Assembly (NCBI GenBank): GCA_938024995.1
Contig: CALJDU010000020.1
Coordinates: forward strand, 1-64,000
DNA from: an uncultured bacterium
GTDB lineage: Bacteria; Myxococcota_A; Polyangia; Polyangiales; Houyiibacteriaceae
Direction of reading: 5' to 3'
Length of the DNA stretch: 64,000 bases
The translations under genes were made by a program, and so were the position numbers. Within the stretch, counting starts at the first letter, position 1; each line of letters opens with the position of its first letter. A model generated the notes under the pieces. That model searched no databases. It was not told the DNA's origin and saw only the letters and a program-made list of their open reading frames with translations. Shown here one piece after another: positions 25,298 through 34,058 of this stretch.

Positions 25298-25350
25298 TGT
25301 CCTGAGTCTGCGGCTTGCAGCTTCACCTGATCGCCTCACGGCACCTCTGG

Positions 25351-26565
25351 TCAGAAGAGCAGCCGCGCGACCACAAAGAGGAACGCGGCGAGCGCGGCGC
25401 TGAAAGGCACCGTGATCAACCAGCTCGCGACGATGCCGCGAAGGACCCGGGTGTTAATCGCGCCCGGGCTCCTCGCGATGCCGACGCCGACGACCGCGCC
25501 GACCAAGGTGTGCGTCGTGCTGACCGGCATGCCGAGCTTGCTCGCCAGCAAGATGGTCACCGCGGCGCCAAACTCGGCGCTGAAACCGCGCGAAGGAGAG
25601 AGCTCCGTGATCTCTTTGCCGATGGTCGCCATGACGCGATGTCCAAACGTCGCGAGCCCGATCACGATCCCGATCGCGCCTACGAGGAGGACGTTGATGG
25701 GAACAGAGACCTCGCTCGTGAGCGTGTCGTTCGCGGCGGCGTAAACCGCGGCCATGGGTCCGACCGCGTTCGCGACGTCGTTGCTTCCGTGCGCGAAGGC
25801 GACGCAGCACGCGGTCACGATTTGTAACGGGATGAAGACCCGCTCGACGTCGTCGTTGTTTGCGCGGCGAAGGAAGGGGACCGCCGTGACCGAGAGGACG
25901 GCGGCGATCCCGAGGGCGATCGGGAGCGCTTGCTGAAAGCCGAGGTCAAGCCGGAGCGGTTTGAGGCCTTTGAAAACGATCGCGAGCGCGAGCGCGGTGA
26001 ACACAGGGAACAAGAGGAGCGGACCGATCTTGGTCAGGACCGCGCGGGGATCCTTCGCGCCCAAGATCCGCGCGCGAATGAAGCGATAGCTGACGTAGCC
26101 GATGACTCCGCCCAGCACCGGCGAGACCACCCAGCTCGCCGCGATCTTCCCGAGCACGGGGAAGCTGACGATCGAGAGCCCGCCGAGCGAGAGCCCAAAC
26201 CCGAGCACGGCGCCGACGATGCTGTGCGTTGTGGAGACGGGCCAGCCAAACAGAGTCGCGATGTGAATCCACATCGCCGCCGCGACCACGCTGCACGTCA
26301 TTCCGATCGCGATCGTGAGCGGTTCGGCGCTGAACACAGACACATCGACGATGCCTTTGCTGATCGTCTGCGTCACGCTGCCTCCCGCGAGGAGCGCCCC
26401 GGCGAGCTCGAAGACCGCGGCGACCATGACCGCGCGGCGAAGCGTGAGCGCGCCTGATCCGACCGACGTGCCCATCGCGTTCGCGACGTCGTTCGCCCCG
26501 ATGTTCCACGCCATGTAAAAGCCGCCGAGCGTGGCGAGCGCGAGGACTACGGTGAACGGGTCCAC
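25351..26565 (-). CDS. PiT-family inorganic phosphate transporter
   Basis: A 404-residue membrane protein with a GTG start. Both PiT repeats carry the family signature: GANDVANAMG near residue 24 and GSNDVANAVGP near 250, each with a later PVSTTH (near 110 and 350). About ten to twelve helices are visible. It moves phosphate as a metal-phosphate complex with H+ or Na+. The DUF47 gene ends 6 bp upstream, so the two form an operon, the usual pairing for PiT transporters. Confidence 0.93.
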   Translation of the reverse strand: MDPFTVVLALATLGGFYMAWNIGANDVANAMGTSVGSGALTLRRAVMVAAVFELAGALLAGGSVTQTISKGIVDVSVFSAEPLTIAIGMTCSVVAAAMWIHIATLFGWPVSTTHSIVGAVLGFGLSLGGLSIVSFPVLGKIAASWVVSPVLGGVIGYVSYRFIRARILGAKDPRAVLTKIGPLLLFPVFTALALAIVFKGLKPLRLDLGFQQALPIALGIAAVLSVTAVPFLRRANNDDVERVFIPLQIVTACCVAFAHGSNDVANAVGPMAAVYAAANDTLTSEVSVPINVLLVGAIGIVIGLATFGHRVMATIGKEITELSPSRGFSAEFGAAVTILLASKLGMPVSTTHTLVGAVVGVGIARSPGAINTRVLRGIVASWLITVPFSAALAAFLFVVARLLF

Positions 26566-26571
26566 GATTGG

Positions 26572-27246
26572 CTAGTTCGCGAGGAAGAGCCGGAACTGAT
26601 CGCCGACGTTCTCTGCGTGGTTGGCCATGTCGCCGAGCTTGTTCAACACCTTGGTCCACATAAAGACCGCGACCGGTGGCATCTCGCTCTCGGCGCGGAA
26701 GAGCGCCTTGGCGCACTGGTCCTGAAGCTTGTCCGCTTCGTGCTCTTTGCGGCTCAGCTCGTCGACCTGGCTCAAGCCCGCTTCGCGATGGCGACCGGTG
26801 AAGCCGGAGCTCGAGAGCGCGTCGGTCATCTCGACGAGCTGGGAAGCCGCGCGAACGGTATCCATCACGCGTTCGACGAAGAGGATGAGGACCGTCGACA
26901 TCGACTCGGGGACGATGAGCGGACGCAGCGTGAGCAGCACCCCAACGTCCTCTGCGCAGTCGGCGATGGCGTCGACCTCTGCGATCAAGCGCAGGACGTC
27001 ACGTCGGTCGACCTGCATGAAGAGGCCGCGCGGCATCTGGCTCCGCACGCGGTTCTTCGCCGCATCGGCTTCCCCTTCCAAGACGCTGGTCTCGCGAGCG
27101 ACTCGCTCGACGCCAGGTTGGTCACCGTTGCAGAGCATCTCGATGAGCTGGGGCACCTTCTCCGAACACGCGACGACGGCAGCCATCAGCTCCCGCGTCT
27201 GTGGGAGCGGGCTCTTCACGAGAAGGTTCGCGAGCGGGATCCGCAT
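26572..27246 (-). CDS. DUF47 / PhoU-like partner of PiT (TIGR00153 type)
   Basis: A 224-residue all-helical cytoplasmic protein. Typical features are the paired acidic helices (VLRLIAEVDAIADCAEDVGV and LNKLGDMANHAENVGDQ) that bind metal in PhoU-like folds. Family members sit next to PiT genes and are thought to control phosphate import. It is the first gene of the two-gene operon; the 197-bp gap to the divergent lipoprotein holds a 19-bp direct duplication. Confidence 0.88.
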   Translation of the reverse strand: MRIPLANLLVKSPLPQTRELMAAVVACSEKVPQLIEMLCNGDQPGVERVARETSVLEGEADAAKNRVRSQMPRGLFMQVDRRDVLRLIAEVDAIADCAEDVGVLLTLRPLIVPESMSTVLILFVERVMDTVRAASQLVEMTDALSSSGFTGRHREAGLSQVDELSRKEHEADKLQDQCAKALFRAESEMPPVAVFMWTKVLNKLGDMANHAENVGDQFRLFLAN

Positions 27247-27331
27247 GGTCGCCTTCTACCTTGAGTTGGGCTCAGAAGACAGGTCCGAGGCCCGGTACCG
27301 CGCAAAGCAGTACGCGGTTGAGGGAAGACCC

Positions 27332-27369
27332 GCTGTCTCCGGTTCAGCGCGCTGTCTCCGGTTCAGCGC
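27332..27369. repeat. 19-bp perfect tandem duplication
   Basis: The unit GCTGTCTCCGGTTCAGCGC occurs at 27332-27350 and again at 27351-27369, in the divergent intergenic region between the DUF47 and lipoprotein genes. It may be a duplicated operator or a replication slip. Confidence 0.8.
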
Positions 27370-27443
27370 GAGGACTCGTTCGGCTCGCGCACCTCAAACG
27401 ACGGGCTACACTTCTCTTCTTTCTTCGGCTTAGGGGGGCATTC

Positions 27444-28082
27444 ATGACTCGAGTTCTTCGACTTCTTCTTGTCGTCCATTTCTTTGTGTTCGCCGGGTGC
27501 GGTGACGACGACTCCGCGGACACCGGGACCGACGCGAGCGACGCGATCGATGCCAGCGACGCGATCGATGCCAGCGACGCGACCGACGCAAGTGCGATGT
27601 GCGAGCCCCTTGATGATGCGGGAATCGGACGCGACTTCGGCATAGGCTGCTGCACGCCTCCAAGCGAGCGCTGGTGCGTCCGAAACGGTCACCCGTTGTC
27701 CGTTGGGACAGGCGTGTGTGTCGCGGGAACCCAGACCTGTATCCCGAACGAGGACGATGAACTCGGGACATGGGGACCGTGCCTCGGAGAGGTCGCCCCA
27801 CGCACTGAGCGATGTGACACCGGGCTCGACGAAGACTGTGATGGCAACATCGATGAGGACTGTACGTGCGGTCCTGGAGATGAGCGGCGGTGTTTCCCTT
27901 ACGACGCGTACTCCGGTATCGGCATTTGTCGCTTCGGTTTGGAAACGTGCGTGGACGTGGAGGACGGGGTCGGTGTCTGGGGACCGTGCGAGGGCGCGAT
28001 CGGTCCGCGTGAAGAAGTTTGCGGCGGAGAGCAAGACGAGGACTGCGACACCCTCGTCGACGAAGGCCTCTCATGCGAATGA
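27444..28082 (+). CDS. Lipoprotein with MopE-like metal-binding motifs
   Basis: A 212-residue lipoprotein; the ATG follows GGGGGG and the lipobox is VFAGC (Cys19). An Asp-rich stalk follows (SDAIDASDAIDASDATDAS). The body has about 18 cysteines and two copies of the pattern C(D/G)xxxDEDCDxxxDE near residues 127-140 and 195-208, as in the 'putative metal-binding motif' of myxobacterial and MopE proteins. A calcium- or copper-binding surface role is inferred, not shown. Confidence 0.75.
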   Translation: MTRVLRLLLVVHFFVFAGCGDDDSADTGTDASDAIDASDAIDASDATDASAMCEPLDDAGIGRDFGIGCCTPPSERWCVRNGHPLSVGTGVCVAGTQTCIPNEDDELGTWGPCLGEVAPRTERCDTGLDEDCDGNIDEDCTCGPGDERRCFPYDAYSGIGICRFGLETCVDVEDGVGVWGPCEGAIGPREEVCGGEQDEDCDTLVDEGLSCE

Positions 28083-28104
28083 CGACACTGAGCGGACCGC
28101 GACC

Positions 28105-28956
28105 CTAGTAGAGGACCTCGTCCATGCCGTCCGTGCGGGTCACGATCACGATCGTGTCCGCGCGAATGTCTTCGTCGATCATCGACCACGCGGCCGCCAT
28201 GGAGGCTTGGTGCATCTCGCCGTACGCGACCACGAACAAGATCTGCTTCACCCAGCGATCTTCGGGGCCGACGTTCGCGCTGCTCTCGAGGACGCCCACG
28301 AGCTTGCGCTCCAAGAGATCGCGCGCCGTCTCGACCGTGTAGGGATCGTCTCGCGGGAAGCCCACCGCGCGGGTCACGCTCACGCCAACCTTCATGCCTT
28401 CGAGCGCGATCAAGATGTCGGTGAGGCGACCAGTCGGATCTTCGTAGATGATCTCGGTTTCCGACTTCACAAACATCGCGCCTTCGCATCGCTCCAAGAT
28501 GTCGTAGGCGAACGCTTCGCTCAGGCCCGAGCTTCCTCCCGCGGTTCCGTCGCGCAAGATCTCCTGCGCGCCTTCGGTGAGCCGTGACATGTCGGACGGG
28601 TCGTACTCGTCGTCGCCGAAGTCGATGGAGTTGTTGAAGAGCGAAGGCGCGTCGCTCGTGATCTCGCCCATCAAGACGCCGCAGTCGCCGAAGAGCTCGC
28701 CGAACCCTTCGGTGCTCCCAGTGTCCGCGGCGTTTGTGTCCGCGAGGTTCGTGTCGACGCTGCTGTCTACCGCTCCGGTGTCTACCGCTCCGGTGTCTGC
28801 CGCTCCTGTGTCTGCCGCGCCGGTGTCAACGGGGACGTCATCGGGGGCGTCCGTCGACACATCTACGGCGCCGGAATCCGCGGGGTTCGTATCCGCGGCA
28901 GAGTCGTCGTCACCGCACGCGATCAAGAAGACAAGAAGGAGGAGAAGAGCCCGCAT
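28105..28956 (-). CDS. Lipoprotein with Asp-Thr stalk, unknown function
   Basis: A 283-residue lipoprotein from the ATG at 28956 (lipobox VFLIAC). Residues 15-80 are a low-complexity stalk with tandem AADTG and AVDTG units; unit number is probably variable. The folded part (about 85-283) is alpha/beta with conserved-looking acidic and aromatic positions but no family I know. It converges on the MopE-like lipoprotein with a 22-bp gap. Confidence 0.65.
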   Translation of the reverse strand: MRALLLLLVFLIACGDDDSAADTNPADSGAVDVSTDAPDDVPVDTGAADTGAADTGAVDTGAVDSSVDTNLADTNAADTGSTEGFGELFGDCGVLMGEITSDAPSLFNNSIDFGDDEYDPSDMSRLTEGAQEILRDGTAGGSSGLSEAFAYDILERCEGAMFVKSETEIIYEDPTGRLTDILIALEGMKVGVSVTRAVGFPRDDPYTVETARDLLERKLVGVLESSANVGPEDRWVKQILFVVAYGEMHQASMAAAWSMIDEDIRADTIVIVTRTDGMDEVLY

Positions 28957-29026
28957 CCCTGCATGATACGCGCGAATCAGCCGCGATGTGGCCCACAGAA
29001 CGGTGCCCAAGCCTGCAGAAGAGGAA

Positions 29027-29117
29027 GAGCGACGAAGGAGCGAAGAGCCGAGCGAACATGGGAGGGAGGCTCCAAATCATTTACTTATCTGGAGGGAGGG
29101 GCGGACAGCCCTTCCAA
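29027..29117 (+). repeat. Dispersed double-hairpin repeat, copy 3 (type A)
   Basis: About 90% like copy 2. Stem 1 is 29070-29077 with 29087-29094 (one A-C mismatch). Stem 2 is GGAGGGGC (29095-29102) with GCCCTTCC (29108-29115), still fully paired because one change makes G-C and another G-U. It lies directly upstream of the sulfotransferase start and keeps that reading frame open, which creates a false N-terminal extension. Confidence 0.85.
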
Positions 29118-29149
29118 TAGACAGAGCAACTCTGCGAACCTCCGCCGCG

Positions 29150-30268
29150 GTGTACGTAAACGTTGCAGCCAAGAACGCGGTCAAGCGCGTCATTCGAACG
29201 CGGCTCACGCCTCGGCGCGCCTACCACTGGACCGGCTTCGTGGGCGCTTGGTACGCCCTCCGCGGTCTGACCGAAGTGGGCGAGTCGCTCGACCGGAGGC
29301 TCTACCCTCGCTATCGCGATCAGGAGGTCGTCGCGCCGGTCTTCATCTTCGCGAACGGGCGCAGCGGTACCACGATGCTGCATCGCCTGATGAGCATGGA
29401 CGACGAACGTTTCGCCGGCTTCAAGCTCTATCAATCCGTCTTCAATTCGGTCGCCTACCAAAAGCTGATCCAGGCCGGACAGCGCAGCCCGCTTGCCCCG
29501 GTCTTCGGTCGCGGGGTCGACTGGATCAACGCGACGTTCTTCTCAGGTTGGGAAGGCATCCACGAGCTCGGCATCGACAAGGAGGAAGAAGACGAGGCGC
29601 TCTTCGTCTCCGCGCTTGAGACGCCCTCGATCGCGCTCATCTTCCCGTTCCTCGACGACTGGTCAAACATCGGGTGGCTCGACGACAACGCTAGCGAAGA
29701 TCGTGAAGCGTTCCTCGACTTCTACGAGAAGACGCTGAAGAAGCACCTGTTCGCGAGCGGTCAGGGGCGCCGCTTCATCAACAAGAACGTCTTCTTTACA
29801 CCGCGCGTGAAGTCGATCCTCAAGCGCTTCCCCGATGCGCACCTCATCTACATGGTTCGGCATCCGTACAAAGCGATCCCATCGTTCCTCAACATGTTTC
29901 ACGAGAAGTGGGTGACGCACTCGCCCGAGATCGACATGAAGTCGGACGCCGCGCGGGAGCTGGTGCGGATGGCCTACGCCTACTACCGCTACGCGCTCTC
30001 GCTCCGTGAGGAGATCCCAGATGAGTCGCTCACGGTCGTTCGCTACGAAGACCTCGTGAAGGACCCGCGCGCGACCGTGGAGCGCATCTACGCGAAGCTC
30101 GACCTCACGATGTCTTCCCGCTACGAGCGCGCGCTCGACGAAGCGACCAGCAAGCAACGCAAGTACAAGAGCGCGCACACCTACTCCCTCGAGCAGTTCG
30201 GGCTCACGGAGGATGAGGTCTACGCTGAGCTCTCAGACCTCTTTGCCGCTTACGGATACGACCGCTAA
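29150..30268 (+). CDS. Sulfotransferase family protein
   Basis: A PAPS-dependent sulfotransferase-like protein of 372 residues if the GTG at 29150 is used; an ATG at 28988 would add 54 residues encoded by the repeat and is rejected. The 5'-phosphosulfate loop is FANGRSGTTMLHRL and the 3'-phosphate region is YMVRHPYKAIPSF. The layout matches the bacterial 'sulfotransferase family' that acts on glycans, lipids or small alcohols. The substrate is unknown; sterols or hydroxylated lipids are possible in this genome but there is no direct link. A START-like SRPBCC gene follows 29 bp later. Confidence 0.82.
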   Translation: MYVNVAAKNAVKRVIRTRLTPRRAYHWTGFVGAWYALRGLTEVGESLDRRLYPRYRDQEVVAPVFIFANGRSGTTMLHRLMSMDDERFAGFKLYQSVFNSVAYQKLIQAGQRSPLAPVFGRGVDWINATFFSGWEGIHELGIDKEEEDEALFVSALETPSIALIFPFLDDWSNIGWLDDNASEDREAFLDFYEKTLKKHLFASGQGRRFINKNVFFTPRVKSILKRFPDAHLIYMVRHPYKAIPSFLNMFHEKWVTHSPEIDMKSDAARELVRMAYAYYRYALSLREEIPDESLTVVRYEDLVKDPRATVERIYAKLDLTMSSRYERALDEATSKQRKYKSAHTYSLEQFGLTEDEVYAELSDLFAAYGYDR

Positions 30269-30297
30269 GTCGTCCACGCACCGATAGCATTGCGCTT

Positions 30298-30747
30298 GTG
30301 TGCCGAACCCTGAACACTGGTGTCGTGAACGCCGCGATCAGTATTCATCAGGTGATCCCTGCGTCACGGGAAGTGGTCTTCGACCATCTCACCAGCGCGG
30401 GGTCGATCCCGATGTGGTTCGGTGGGCCCAAGCTGACGATCGCGCAGTGTCACATCGACGCCAAGACGGGCGGGCTCTACCGCTTGGGCGTCGAGATCGA
30501 CGGCGAGCTTCGCTGGCTGAGCGGCAAGTTCAAGTCGGCGGATCGACCCGATCGCTTGATGTACTCGTTTCAGTGGGACGGCGAGCTCGACTCCAGCTCG
30601 GTCATCATTTTGCTCACCTCGAAGCCTGATGGGTCGACGCAGATTCAGTTGATCCACACGGGGTTCGCGACCTCGACCGCGCGCGATGCGCAGCAGTTCA
30701 TTTGGCAGGACAGCCTCGACGCGTTGACCGTTCTCTCGTCAACGTAG
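30298..30747 (+). CDS. SRPBCC (AHA1/START-like) domain protein
   Basis: A 149-residue single-domain protein with a GTG start (a second GTG is at 30325). The pattern HQVIPASREVVFDHLTSA, then MWFGG and a C-terminal amphipathic helix (AQQFIWQDSLDAL) fits the helix-grip fold of the AHSA1 group. These bind hydrophobic ligands or act as co-chaperones. It probably shares a transcript with the sulfotransferase. Confidence 0.75.
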   Translation: MCRTLNTGVVNAAISIHQVIPASREVVFDHLTSAGSIPMWFGGPKLTIAQCHIDAKTGGLYRLGVEIDGELRWLSGKFKSADRPDRLMYSFQWDGELDSSSVIILLTSKPDGSTQIQLIHTGFATSTARDAQQFIWQDSLDALTVLSST

Positions 30748-30753
30748 GTTGAG

Positions 30754-33408
30754 CTACGCCGGCGTTAGCGTGAACGTCAGCGCGACGGGGAGCTCTTCGG
30801 GGAGCGGGTCCACGGGGTCCACTTCGTAGACCTGCTTGATCAGGTTGATCGCGGACTCTTCGTCCGTGCCCGTCACGTCGCCCAACACCTGAACCAAGAT
30901 CGAGCTCGGCAGCCCTCCGCTCAGGGCTCCGTCTCGGGCGACGTTTCCGTCGAAGTTCAGCGTGAACACGGAGTCTTGAAGCGCCAGGGTCGCGAGCTCT
31001 CCGCCCGCTTCATCGCGCACGACCACCGTGAACGGTGCGGCCGTGGAGGTGAACGTCGACTCTTCAAAGGTGCCGGTCAGCGGCTGCTCGGTCATCACGT
31101 CAGGCAAGAGATCGTCATCAAAGTCCTGGGCAACCCGGATCGCCAGCGGCGCTTCGGGATTCGCCGGCGCGCCGAAGAGGAGCCCAGGGAGGAAGCCTCG
31201 GATCGCTCCGGCTGCGACCCGGTTGTCGGGCGTCATCACGCGGAGCGCGGTCCTGGGTGCGGAGTACACCACGTCGGGAGCTGGTTCGACCCACACCTGA
31301 TCGGCAGCATCGAACACAGCTCGAATCACTCCCGCGAGCTGCTCATCACGTCGCGACCAAAAGAACGCCGATTGGGTCTCGTGCAGGTAGCCGAACTTGT
31401 AGATGGTGAGACTGGTCGGTTTGCGATCGGTGAGCAGCTCCGCTGAGTAGCGGTAGTTCGCGCTGATGCGCTCGATCTCCTGACGCGCGCTCTCGGTGAT
31501 CGCCTGTGCGCTCGTCAGCTTCGCCATCGTGGCCGCGCGGGCGTCGTCACGGATCGACTCGTCCGGCGAGTCCCGCCTCCGCTCCACGTTCCAGCGGCGC
31601 GCCTCCCCGACCCCCTCATAGAGCGTGATCGCGTGCTTCAGGCGCTCGAGGAAAAGCGACATCGTGGTCCGCGACTCGTCGAAGAGCCATCGCTGCAGGT
31701 CCGTGCCCTCGGTCGCGTCAGGGAGCCCGTCAAACGCGCTCTGGTACTCGACGAGCATCGCGCGGAGCTTGTCCAGATCACGCGTCTCCCACTCCGCGAA
31801 TTCGGCGTCCGAGTATTCGAGCACATCGCGGAACGCGAGCTTTGGTCGCCGGGCGAGTACGCCGACCCGCGCGCCGACCTCGTCCTGCGGGAGCTCTCCG
31901 GCGAGGTAAAAGTAGATGAGCGGTTCGTCTTCGTAGAAGTGGCGCCGCTGAAGATCCGTGAACGCGCTGATGGTTGAGCGCATCGCTTCTCCTTCGGAAC
32001 CAAAGACCGGCTCGAGCTCCTCGAGGTACTCGGGCCAGGTCAGCGCGCCGTCCCATCCCATTCGCGCGACATGATGGTCGTACTGCCAGTAGCCCCACTC
32101 GCGTCCCGACGTGAACGTGATGTGGCCCGTGACCTCGGGGCGATCCTTCAGCACCTCTTGAACGTCGTATGCGCGGGACCAGCCGGTGACCGGCATCGCC
32201 AGCGGCACATTGTTGTCGAAGCCGAGCCACCACGCGGTCTCCGGGAAGAAGTCCATCTGGCGACCTTGGGTCGCCGCTTCGTCGGCGAACTCGAGCTGAT
32301 GGGTGAAGTCCTCGCACTCGTACACGGGCGCAGGCAGATCGAGCGTGTAGTACATCGTCGTGTGCACCCACGCGCCGATCGATACGTCGGCCTGAAGCGG
32401 GAGATGGAAGAAGAAGCCGCCTTCCTCGTCGAGGACATCGCAGGTGATGTGGATCCAGGTGTTGAGCGCGAGCTCGGGGTGGTTGGCCGCGACGTGGGTC
32501 CGCGAGATCTCTAGCCAGTCAAGCAGGTCCGCGTCAGCGGGTTTGGTGAACTCGCTCGCGCCAATCTGGAAGGTCAGGAAGTTGAAGCCAGCCTCGCTGA
32601 TCAAGCGGTCGAGCCGCGTCGTGATCTGTTCTTCGGCGGTGCCGTCTTCTTCGGCGCGGTAGAGCTTGAAAGCGTTTTGTTGCTCGTCGACAAAGCCGAG
32701 CACCATCCCAACGTTGATGTGGTGCGCGTTCGCCTCTGCGACGATGCCGCCGATGTAAGGAAGCCAGGTGTCGAGGTCGACGGTCCGCAGCATCTGCCAT
32801 GACATGACGTTCTGACGGTTCCGCGCCAGCCAGCGAACGTAGTTGCTCGCGAGGGCGCGCCAGTCGTCGTTGCCTGCGCGGAGCAAGATGTCGCTCGCGA
32901 CAATCGGGTGCTGGGTGTGCTCGTGAAAGCCGCGGCGCTCGAAACGCGGCGTGTCGACCGCGCCGACGTGAATTGTCGGCAGCGTCGCCTCCGCGTCGCT
33001 CGGGAAGAACGTCTCTTCGGGATGGATGAAGCGAACCCCCAGGTCATGCATGAGACGGTACAGCCCGTACATCGCGCCGGCTTCGGTCGCCGCGGTGACG
33101 GTGGTGCTCCCGTTTTCGAAGAGGAGCCTGAAGCCCTCCGCGCCGAGCGCATCGTCGTCTTCGATCACGACCCGAACGACCGCGCCGCTCTCGCTCGTGG
33201 TGATCGGACGCTCGATGCCCGTGATCTCGCGGATGCTTAGCTGAAGATCTTCGGCAGCATGCATCAAGCCGACTCCAGCGCCGGCAGGGACAACGATCGA
33301 GAGACCGGCCAAGCGTCCGTCGGTCGGCGCGTCGTCGGAACAGCTGAACGCAAAGACGGAGAGGAGGAGGGCGAGGGCGCGAAAACGAAGGGAAGACATG
33401 ATCCTCAT
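30754..33408 (-). CDS. Secreted glycoside-hydrolase-like lipoprotein (DUF4838 / alpha-glucuronidase-like)
   Basis: An 884-residue lipoprotein (lipobox VFAFSC). Residues 30-130 resemble the alpha-glucuronidase N-terminal domain, with a closing AGAMYGLYRLMHDLGVRF. The next 350 residues look like a TIM barrel (FERRGFHEHTQHP, WLARNRQNVMSW, HINVGMVLGF), the region called DUF4838 in many secreted proteins. Carbohydrate cleavage is an inference; I could not place the catalytic acids. The C-terminal 250 residues are beta-rich. It converges on the SRPBCC gene with a 6-bp gap. Confidence 0.7.
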   Translation of the reverse strand: MRIMSSLRFRALALLLSVFAFSCSDDAPTDGRLAGLSIVVPAGAGVGLMHAAEDLQLSIREITGIERPITTSESGAVVRVVIEDDDALGAEGFRLLFENGSTTVTAATEAGAMYGLYRLMHDLGVRFIHPEETFFPSDAEATLPTIHVGAVDTPRFERRGFHEHTQHPIVASDILLRAGNDDWRALASNYVRWLARNRQNVMSWQMLRTVDLDTWLPYIGGIVAEANAHHINVGMVLGFVDEQQNAFKLYRAEEDGTAEEQITTRLDRLISEAGFNFLTFQIGASEFTKPADADLLDWLEISRTHVAANHPELALNTWIHITCDVLDEEGGFFFHLPLQADVSIGAWVHTTMYYTLDLPAPVYECEDFTHQLEFADEAATQGRQMDFFPETAWWLGFDNNVPLAMPVTGWSRAYDVQEVLKDRPEVTGHITFTSGREWGYWQYDHHVARMGWDGALTWPEYLEELEPVFGSEGEAMRSTISAFTDLQRRHFYEDEPLIYFYLAGELPQDEVGARVGVLARRPKLAFRDVLEYSDAEFAEWETRDLDKLRAMLVEYQSAFDGLPDATEGTDLQRWLFDESRTTMSLFLERLKHAITLYEGVGEARRWNVERRRDSPDESIRDDARAATMAKLTSAQAITESARQEIERISANYRYSAELLTDRKPTSLTIYKFGYLHETQSAFFWSRRDEQLAGVIRAVFDAADQVWVEPAPDVVYSAPRTALRVMTPDNRVAAGAIRGFLPGLLFGAPANPEAPLAIRVAQDFDDDLLPDVMTEQPLTGTFEESTFTSTAAPFTVVVRDEAGGELATLALQDSVFTLNFDGNVARDGALSGGLPSSILVQVLGDVTGTDEESAINLIKQVYEVDPVDPLPEELPVALTFTLTPA

Positions 33409-33519
33409 AAGCGTGCCTCAAGCCGAGGGAGAAGGATTGAGAAACCTCATCACGATAGAAAACGGCGCTCGCGACACGCGCTCCGATACGCAGAGCGTGT
33501 CGCCCGAAAGCAAACGTGT

Positions 33520-34035
33520 ATGGTCCGCCTGATGCCGCTTGATCCTGATTTCGTTGCCGACTGTCCCTACGGACCGGGCGGCCTTTTGCTGGATGAGATT
33601 CTCGAGGTGGACAAAGACCTCGGGCGCTTGGTCGCGCGGATGCCTGTTCACGCGGACCTCCCGCTCACCCGTGAGCAGCGCGCCCATCCGGTGCAGCATC
33701 CGCGTCACGTCAACGGCGGGCTGATGGTGCACATGACCGGGATGCTCGGCTTCGCGCACTCGTACTACGTCCTCGGGTTGCGACACGCGGATGGCTGGAT
33801 CGGATACGGCGGACGCATCTATCGCGCGCGCTACCTGGCGCTCGCGCCGCCGCCCGAGCCGCTCATCCTGTCGTGCCAGACCGTGAAGCAACGCGTCGGC
33901 GCCAAGCAGACCTTCGTTCGGTACCAGTTCGAGTTTCGCCAGGGCGACAAGGTCGTGTTCGATAGCGAGCAGAGCGCGATGTGGATGAAGGTCGAGGCGG
34001 AACCCGATTCGGCGGCTCCTGATCTCAATCCGTGA
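33520..34035 (+). CDS. Hotdog-fold protein (FabZ/thioesterase-like)
   Basis: A 171-residue protein from the ATG at 33520 or 33532. A long central helix preceded by HPVQHPRHVNGGLMVHM and strands such as GYGGRIYRARYLALAPP, FVRYQFEFRQGDKVVF fit a single hotdog domain. Such proteins hydrate, dehydrate or hydrolyse acyl thioesters. The FabZ active-site His-Glu pair is not clearly present, so the activity is unassigned. It is 23 bp upstream of the potassium channel gene on the same strand. Confidence 0.6.
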   Translation: MVRLMPLDPDFVADCPYGPGGLLLDEILEVDKDLGRLVARMPVHADLPLTREQRAHPVQHPRHVNGGLMVHMTGMLGFAHSYYVLGLRHADGWIGYGGRIYRARYLALAPPPEPLILSCQTVKQRVGAKQTFVRYQFEFRQGDKVVFDSEQSAMWMKVEAEPDSAAPDLNP

Positions 34036-34058
34036 CGACTTCGGGGTAGTCTCGTCGC

